Assembly: GCA_946535455.1 (NCBI GenBank)
Contig: CAMNDO010000001.1
Location: forward strand, 1 to 19,255
Source: an uncultured Caryophanales bacterium
GTDB lineage: Bacteria > Bacillota_I > Bacilli_A > RF39 > UBA660
DNA length: 19,255 nucleotides
Reading direction: 5' to 3'
Below, piece after piece: positions 15,099 through 19,255 of this stretch. The position numbers and the translations under genes were made by a program. Position 1 is the stretch's first letter. Each line of letters begins with the position of its first letter. Under the pieces are notes generated by a model. The model searched no databases and was not told the DNA's origin. It saw nothing but the letters and a program-made list of their open reading frames with translations.

Positions 15099-15824
15099 AT
15101 GACAAAAAAAGATGAAGAAATGATTTTAAGATACTTCCAAGAACATCCGGAATCTTTTATCAAGGAAGTAGCAGAAAACACTGGCTTTTCCAAATCCACA
15201 GTACAAAGAACTCTACAAAGCAAAGGAGATATTTTACTATTTTCCACAGGAAAAACGATTCAAAAGCAATTAGAAGAAAATAAACTTCGTGGAAGAAAAA
15301 ATGGAGGGAAAACGACTTTTTCCCGATATGATGTCAAACGAGGAAAAAGCGGAAAGATTTTAGGTACTAAGAAAACAACTACATTAGATAAAGTAGAAAG
15401 AAAAGAAGAAAGCGTACGTTTTGTTTGTGAATACTATTTAGAAAACCCCAATTTAACACTAGAAGAACTTGCTAATCTATTAGAGGATTTGAGTCTTTAT
15501 AAAAAATCATTTGTATTTCATTGTTTGAGAGATGCTTCTACGATCGATATTATTGGAAAAGAAAAATATGATCAGATACAAGATCTTTTAGACCAAAAAA
15601 AATATTCTTTCTTTCGAAAAATTGGAAATGTACAATTTATGAATTATGTAAATGATACTCCATTATCTCCTATGGAAAGAGCGGTATTGTTATTAAGATT
15701 TCATAATCATTCACTAGAAGATGTCGCGAAAGAAATTCATGTTTCTAGAACAACTGCTGCTCAATACGAAGATCATGCAATTGCTTTATTACGAGAAACT
15801 GTATTAAAAGGAAGTAAAAAATGA
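15099..15824 (+). CDS. Multi-HTH DNA-binding regulator, SpoIIID-like and sigma-region-4-like modules
   Basis: I do not recognise this 241-aa protein as a named family. Three helix-turn-helix modules can be read. Module 1 (about 6-78) contains IKEVAENTGFSKSTVQRTLQ, then LRGRKNGGKTTFSRY, which parallels the layout of the SpoIIID regulator (HTH with SKSTVHKDL, then a RHxRGGxATKxKY tail). Module 2 (about 104-170) starts VRFVCEYYLENPNLTLEELANLL, again SpoIIID-like, with a degenerate second helix. Module 3 (about 187-236) resembles sigma factor region 4: LSPMERAVLLLRFHNHSLEDVAKEIHV then SRTTAAQYEDHAIALLRE (one continuous segment). No sigma region 2 is seen, so it is probably a regulator rather than a sigma factor. 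GGAG in the end of lepA serves as its Shine-Dalgarno, and its TGA stop overlaps the hemW ATG (ATGA). Targets are unknown. Confidence 0.75.
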   Translation: MTKKDEEMILRYFQEHPESFIKEVAENTGFSKSTVQRTLQSKGDILLFSTGKTIQKQLEENKLRGRKNGGKTTFSRYDVKRGKSGKILGTKKTTTLDKVERKEESVRFVCEYYLENPNLTLEELANLLEDLSLYKKSFVFHCLRDASTIDIIGKEKYDQIQDLLDQKKYSFFRKIGNVQFMNYVNDTPLSPMERAVLLLRFHNHSLEDVAKEIHVSRTTAAQYEDHAIALLRETVLKGSKK

Positions 15825-16927
15825 TAAAGCACGCCTATATTCATATTCCATTTTGTGAAACACTTTGTTCCTATTGTGATTTTTGTAAATTATATTATGA
15901 TGAAAAATTAGTAGATCGATACTTAGATGCTTTAGAAGAAGAAATTCAAAGTATTTATCAAAAGGAAGAATTAGAAACCATTTATATTGGGGGAGGAACT
16001 CCAAGTTCTTTATCGTTATCTCAATTAGAAAAACTATTTCAAATTCTTTCTCTTTTTCAAAAAAAAGAGAATTGTGAAATGACAATGGAATGTAATTTTG
16101 AAAATACAACGAAAGAAAAATTGAAACTTTTCAAAAAGAATGGAGTGAATCGATTATCTTTTGGAATTGAAACATTCTCAGAAAAGTTTTTTCCTTTTCT
16201 TCGTAGAAGAACTTCATTGAAACAAGTCGAAGATATTTTAACAGAGTCCAGGAAAATGGGGTTTGGAAATATTAATGTGGATTTGATGTATGCTTTTCCA
16301 AAACAGAGTATAGAGGAATTAAGAGAAGATTTAAAAACAATTCTTTCTTTGAATGTAGAACATATTTCTACGTATTCTTTGATGATAGAAGATCATACTT
16401 TGTTAGGGATTCAAAAGATACAAAATATTTCAGAAGATATGGATGCAGAAATGTATGAAGAAATTTGTAAAGTGTTAAAAGAAAATCATTATGATCATTA
16501 TGAAATTAGTAATTTTTGTAAAGAAGGGTATTCTTCTTCTCATAATCTATGTTATTGGAATAATGAAATGTATTATGGTTTTGGATTAGGAGCGAGTAGT
16601 TATTTTCCTCATTTGAGAATGAGGAATACAAAGTCTATTTCTGAATATTGGAAAGGAAATAGGGTACTGGAAAAAGAAGAATTAAATCAAGAGATGGAAA
16701 TGGACTATGAAGTTTTATTAAACTTAAGAAAAAAAGAAGGGATTTCTCTTTCTTCTTTTCAAAATAAGTATCAAAGAGAATTGAAAAAAGTATATCCAAT
16801 CTCTTCCTGTGTTCAAAAAGGTTTCTTGGAAGAGGATGAGAATCATGTTTGGATTCCAGAAGAAAAATGGTATATTAGTAATGAAATTATCCTAGAATTG
16901 TTAGGAGGGAAAGCGAATGAATTATAA
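15821..16927 (+). CDS. hemW: HemW-like radical SAM protein (heme chaperone)
   Basis: A 368-aa member of the coproporphyrinogen III oxidase-like radical SAM family. HIPFCETLCSYCDF carries the CxxxCxxC cluster motif (C12, C16, C19), followed by YIGGGTPSSL, which helps bind S-adenosylmethionine. It lacks the long N-terminal region of true HemN, which places it with HemW, a heme-binding protein that delivers heme to respiratory enzymes. The C-terminal HemN_C region covers the last third or so, including SSHNLCYWNN and YYGFGLGASSY. C22 adds a fourth nearby cysteine. Its ATG overlaps the previous gene's stop by 4 bp, and its 3' end overlaps the next gene by 11 bp. No other heme gene is in view. Confidence 0.9.
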   Translation: MIKHAYIHIPFCETLCSYCDFCKLYYDEKLVDRYLDALEEEIQSIYQKEELETIYIGGGTPSSLSLSQLEKLFQILSLFQKKENCEMTMECNFENTTKEKLKLFKKNGVNRLSFGIETFSEKFFPFLRRRTSLKQVEDILTESRKMGFGNINVDLMYAFPKQSIEELREDLKTILSLNVEHISTYSLMIEDHTLLGIQKIQNISEDMDAEMYEEICKVLKENHYDHYEISNFCKEGYSSSHNLCYWNNEMYYGFGLGASSYFPHLRMRNTKSISEYWKGNRVLEKEELNQEMEMDYEVLLNLRKKEGISLSSFQNKYQRELKKVYPISSCVQKGFLEEDENHVWIPEEKWYISNEIILELLGGKANEL

Positions 16928-17498
16928 AGAAATGTTTATGGAAGAACTTTCTTATATACAAGAAGAAAAATATCAAGAGTGTTTAATCCACATTTTAGAA
17001 ATATTACCAGAGTATTGGTATCATGAAGCAGCTTCTTCTACCGGAAAATATCATCCCAAATATTCTTTAGGAGAAGGTGGATTGTTGAGACATTCGAAAG
17101 CTGCGATGAGAATTGGATATGAATTACTTTCGAATCCTTGTATCGGAGATAAATATACTTCTCGTGAAAAAGATTTAATGTTATTAGCGCTTTTGGTACA
17201 TGATGGATTAAAACTAGGAATTCCAGCGGAAAAGTATACACGTTTTGATCATCCTATTTTGATGGCAAACTTTATTATGGACCATCAAAAGAAAATAGGG
17301 TTGAATCAGGAAGATTCTATTTTTGTAGCAGATGTAATTAAAACACATATGGGTCCTTGGACAGTGGATTATCAAGGAAAGGAAGTATTAGAAAAACCAA
17401 CCACGAAATATCAAACCTTTGTACACATGTGTGATTATTTGGCTTCTAGAAAGTGTTTATTGGTTCCTTTTGATGAAAAAAATCATATTGATGTCTAA
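16917..17498 (+). CDS. HD-domain phosphohydrolase
   Basis: This 193-aa protein has an HD metal-dependent phosphohydrolase domain. Likely metal ligands in order are H59 (GGLLRHS), H95-D96 (LVHDG), H112 (FDHP), H144 (IKTHMGPW) and D173 (HMCDYLASRK). The pattern resembles the HD part of YhaM/RNase Y-type or nucleotide-hydrolysing proteins, but there is no KH or OB domain, so the substrate (nucleotide, cyclic nucleotide or RNA end) is open. GGAGGG (16905-16910) inside hemW precedes the ATG, and the 11-bp overlap implies coupling. It is the last gene of the lepA operon; no good terminator follows. Confidence 0.85.
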   Translation: MNYKEMFMEELSYIQEEKYQECLIHILEILPEYWYHEAASSTGKYHPKYSLGEGGLLRHSKAAMRIGYELLSNPCIGDKYTSREKDLMLLALLVHDGLKLGIPAEKYTRFDHPILMANFIMDHQKKIGLNQEDSIFVADVIKTHMGPWTVDYQGKEVLEKPTTKYQTFVHMCDYLASRKCLLVPFDEKNHIDV

Positions 17499-17511
17499 AA
17501 GTGTCTAGTTG

Positions 17512-17540
17512 TTGTCTTGTTATGTAAAATTTGATAAGAT
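17512..17540 (+). promoter_or_regulatory. Promoter for the 173-aa exported protein and tmk
   Basis: TTGTCT (17512-17517) is 17 bp from TAAGAT (17535-17540) with a TGA extension (17532-17534). The start near 17547 opens on AGAGGTAGAG, about 14 nt before the ATG. Confidence 0.6.
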
Positions 17541-17560
17541 AAAAATAGAGGTAGAGTAGT

Positions 17561-18082
17561 ATGAGAAAAGGGAAGAATTATTTGATTTTTGGTTTATTTT
17601 TTGTGATGTTAGTTGCGGTATGTACGTTGAGTTATTATATTTTTCAAACGGATGACCTTCAACCATCCATGAATGAATTAACGATGAGTTACATTTCTTT
17701 TCAAAATAAAAATACAACCGATATGTTTAAAGTAACGAATCTTTTCAAAATGAGTCAAAAAAAAGGAGATAGTTCGAAAAATCCTTGTTCTTTTTTCTTA
17801 CCACTATCAGGAGAAAAACAATCAAAATATCAAATTGTATTATACCCATTAACCAATGATATTCCTAATTCCTATATTTGGTATTCATTGGAAAGTGAAA
17901 AAATTCATCAAATGAATTCTTTAAATCAACTTTCTTCATTAGAAGATGGTGGAATCATTCTTTACCAAGGAAAACTAGAAAAAGAAAACAAATTTACCTA
18001 TCGAATGTGGATTGATCAGAAATATTCAAAAAAAGTAGGAGATGTATCTTTTGAAATTAAAATGAAAAAAGTACATTCATAG
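17561..18082 (+). CDS. Membrane-anchored or exported protein, unknown
   Basis: This 173-aa protein has a basic start and one hydrophobic helix (about 7-28) that could be an uncleaved anchor or a signal peptide. An extracellular beta-rich domain follows, ending in FTYRMWIDQKY and VSFEIKMKK, which gives an immunoglobulin- or TasA/camelysin-like impression. That resemblance is weak and I would not name it. There is one cysteine in the outer domain and one in the helix. The tmk-like gene begins 13 bp downstream with its Shine-Dalgarno overlapping this gene's stop, so the two are co-transcribed, probably for compactness rather than shared function. Confidence 0.65.
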   Translation: MRKGKNYLIFGLFFVMLVAVCTLSYYIFQTDDLQPSMNELTMSYISFQNKNTTDMFKVTNLFKMSQKKGDSSKNPCSFFLPLSGEKQSKYQIVLYPLTNDIPNSYIWYSLESEKIHQMNSLNQLSSLEDGGIILYQGKLEKENKFTYRMWIDQKYSKKVGDVSFEIKMKKVHS

Positions 18083-18098
18083 AAGGAGGATGTTTGTG
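18083..18098 (+). promoter_or_regulatory. Shine-Dalgarno that sets a GTG start for tmk
   Basis: AAGGAGG occupies 18083-18089. An ATG begins at 18090 with no gap, which is too close for ribosome placement. The in-frame GTG at 18096 has a 6-nt spacing and is the likely start. Confidence 0.7.
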
Positions 18099-18767
18099 GC
18101 AGGGAAAATTATCGTAGTAGAAGGAACGGATTGTTCGGGAAAAGAAACACAGACAAAACTATTAGAACAAAGTTTAAAAGAATTGGGGATTGATTGTATT
18201 CGGTTTGAATTTCCTATGTATGACACTCCCACTGGAAAAATTGTAGGAGGAGATTATTTAGGAAAACCAGAAATTGGTCCTAGTCTTTTTGAAGAAGGAG
18301 CAGTACAAGTCGATCCATATGTTGTTTGTCTTTATTATGCTGCAGATCGAAAATATAATATGCCAAAAATATTAAAATATTTGAATCAAGATTACTTTGT
18401 AATATTAGATCGTTATATTACTTCGAATTTGGCACATCAAGGTAGTAAGATAAAAGATAAAGAAGAACGTTTTCATATGTATCAATGGATTGATAAATTA
18501 GAGTATTGGTTGTTAGATTTACCAAAGCCAGATGAAACGTTGTTTTTACATGTTCCTTATGAATATTCATTAGAACTTAGAAAGAATAGAACGAATATTG
18601 ATGAACATGAAAAATCACCGGAGCATTTGCAGCAAGCAGAAAAAGCTTATTTAGAATTAGCAGAATTGTATCATTGGGATACCATTGAGTGTGTTAGGGA
18701 TAACACATTACGAAGCATTGAAGATATTCATGAAGAAATTGTACAGAAAATTAAAAAGATGATATAA
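18096..18767 (+). CDS. tmk: Thymidylate kinase-like P-loop kinase
   Basis: A 223-aa enzyme expected to phosphorylate dTMP to dTDP with ATP. The P-loop is EGTDCSGKETQT (about 9-20), the thymidylate kinase DRY signature is DRYITSNLAHQ (about 109-119), and a Lys/Arg-bearing lid-like segment follows (ELRKNRTN, about 166-173). The residue after the P-loop Lys is Glu rather than the usual Ser/Thr, with Thr next to it. Related Bacillota sequences have GKAT-type variants, so this is likely a divergent tmk branch rather than a dead enzyme. The segment FPMYDTPTGK (about 46-55) is the nucleotide-binding region. The GTG start is chosen on Shine-Dalgarno spacing. Confidence 0.85.
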   Translation: MAGKIIVVEGTDCSGKETQTKLLEQSLKELGIDCIRFEFPMYDTPTGKIVGGDYLGKPEIGPSLFEEGAVQVDPYVVCLYYAADRKYNMPKILKYLNQDYFVILDRYITSNLAHQGSKIKDKEERFHMYQWIDKLEYWLLDLPKPDETLFLHVPYEYSLELRKNRTNIDEHEKSPEHLQQAEKAYLELAELYHWDTIECVRDNTLRSIEDIHEEIVQKIKKMI

Positions 18768-18793
18768 AAAAACTTCTCTTTTGAGAAGTTTTT
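18768..18793. terminator. Bidirectional terminator between tmk and the repeat protein
   Basis: An 11-bp perfect stem (18768-18778 with 18783-18793) with loop TTTT. Both strands read A's into the stem and T's out of it, serving the two convergent genes. Confidence 0.85.
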
Positions 18794-18800
18794 ATTTGTT

Positions 18801-19255
18801 TTATAGTTTTGGAAGATTTGCTCCAACTGGTTGAGTAGTGTTTCCTCCGTTTGGTTGAACTGCTGGTTGAGCAGGTGTTATGGCTACTTGAGAAACTGGC
18901 TGAGTTGGAAGAGGAGCCACTGGCTTTATCTCGGGAATTGGTTGAACTGGAGCAACAGGTTTTGGTGCAGCAACAGGTTGAGTTGGAGTCTGAGCAACAG
19001 GTTTTGGTGTCGCAACAGGTTGAGCTGGAGTCTGAGCAACAGGTTTTGGTGTCGCAACAGGTTGCGTTGAAACTGGAACTACAGGATTTTCTTTTTTCTC
19101 TGTTTTCTTTTCCGCTTCTTTATAATCTGTATAATTTTCTCCAAATTTTTCTAGTTCAATTTCTTCCTCAATTTCGTCTTTGACATCTTTAATCGATTTT
19201 TCAATTTCATCTTTTAAATCTGTCATTGTTTTTTCAATTTCTTCTTTTAATTCTT
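18801..19255 (-). CDS. Partial repeat protein: 11-residue helical repeats then Pro/Gln/Val/Ala-rich tail
   Basis: The C-terminal 150 residues are in the window and the N-terminus lies beyond 19255. An ATG at 19226 is probably internal, because the frame upstream stays open and continues the same repeat. Three 11-residue units (ELKEEIEKTMT, DLKDEIEKSIK, DVKDEIEEEIE) give a hendecad amphipathic helix with hydrophobics spaced 4-4-3. A Lys/Glu-rich link follows, then about 95 residues of low-complexity Pro/Val/Ala/Gln/Thr sequence with three 14-residue repeats (core TPKPVAQTP). There is no cysteine and no sortase LPxTG in the visible end; it ends GANLPKL. The tail is GC-richer than the surrounding genes. 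I do not recognise the family; a surface, wall-spanning or membrane-associated role is inference. Confidence 0.75.
   Translation of the reverse strand, partial: ELKEEIEKTMTDLKDEIEKSIKDVKDEIEEEIELEKFGENYTDYKEAEKKTEKKENPVVPVSTQPVATPKPVAQTPAQPVATPKPVAQTPTQPVAAPKPVAPVQPIPEIKPVAPLPTQPVSQVAITPAQPAVQPNGGNTTQPVGANLPKL
18951..19076. repeat. 42-bp tandem repeat, three copies
   Basis: Units at 18951-18992, 18993-19034 and 19035-19076 each begin AGCAACAGGTTTTGGTG. The first two copies are nearly identical and the third diverges in its last dozen bases. The 42-bp period keeps frame and encodes 14 residues of the Pro-rich tail on the minus strand. There are no spacers, so it is not a CRISPR array. Confidence 0.9.
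19155..19253 (-). repeat. 33-bp coding repeat (11-residue helical unit), three copies
   Basis: Units read on the minus strand at 19253-19221, 19220-19188 and 19187-19155. They are similar at both DNA and protein level (xLKxEIEKxxx) and may continue past the window edge. Confidence 0.7.

Noticed and set aside
14963..15247. Minus-strand frame across the lepA/regulator junction
   Set aside because: Both plus-strand genes are well supported and their junction carries a functional Shine-Dalgarno; the minus frame has no signals.
18951..19076. Direct repeats as a possible CRISPR array
   Set aside because: The repeats are head-to-tail without spacers and encode an in-frame protein repeat; no cas gene is near.
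18831..19183. Two plus-strand open frames rich in Trp/Arg or Leu/Glu opposite the repeat gene
   Set aside because: They are antisense shadows of the 42-bp repeat. The minus-strand frame has proper codon use, a terminator and a continuing repeat structure.

Overview
The window is very AT-rich, with A-rich coding strands dominated by GAA/AAA/ATT/TTA codons, and is densely packed: 18 of 20 protein genes lie on the + strand and no gap reaches 100 bp. Gene content and order point to a walled member of the Bacillota, class Bacilli or a close uncultured relative. Three pieces of gene order resemble Bacillus: nfo beside a YqfT/DUF2624-like gene, spoIIIE close to a ymfF-ymfH M16 peptidase pair, and lepA close to hemW. 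TGA ends the PBP gene and the HTH regulator, and the tryptophans I read are TGG. The code is therefore the standard bacterial one, not the Mycoplasma/Spiroplasma code, despite the base composition. A class B penicillin-binding protein and two type IV pilin-like proteins also argue for a walled cell.

Layout. 1-1718: two prepilin-like genes and a small unknown gene. 1776-2915: endonuclease IV (nfo) convergent with a small DUF2624-like gene, sharing one bidirectional terminator. 2991-5287: a class B PBP and a 65-aa single-pass membrane protein. 5362-6123: ribosomal protein L33 and elongation factor P. 6215-8449: FtsK/SpoIIIE DNA translocase. 8499-8945: a cyclophilin-like-fold lipoprotein. 9012-12271: deoD with the ymfF/ymfH-type M16 pair. 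12344-13252: an unrecognised single-pass membrane protein. 13305-17498: an operon of lepA, a multi-HTH regulator, hemW and an HD-domain protein, joined by 3-bp gaps or short overlaps. 17561-18767: an unknown exported protein and a thymidylate kinase-like gene that starts at GTG. 18801-19255: a minus-strand gene cut by the window edge, made of 11-residue helical repeats followed by a Pro/Gln/Val/Ala-rich tandem-repeat tail.

The genes are mostly housekeeping: translation (rpmG, efp, lepA), cell wall and chromosome segregation (PBP, FtsK), DNA repair (nfo), nucleotides (deoD, tmk) and heme/radical SAM (hemW). The accessory interest is in the pilins, the multi-HTH regulator, the repeat protein and the small membrane proteins. 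The expression signals are unusually uniform. Hairpin terminators often have the stop codon in their loop, an extended -10 (TGnTATAAT-like) follows the terminator's T-run almost at once, and the Shine-Dalgarno lies at or near the predicted mRNA 5' end. I found no IS element, CRISPR array, tRNA, rRNA or clearly new defence-type system.
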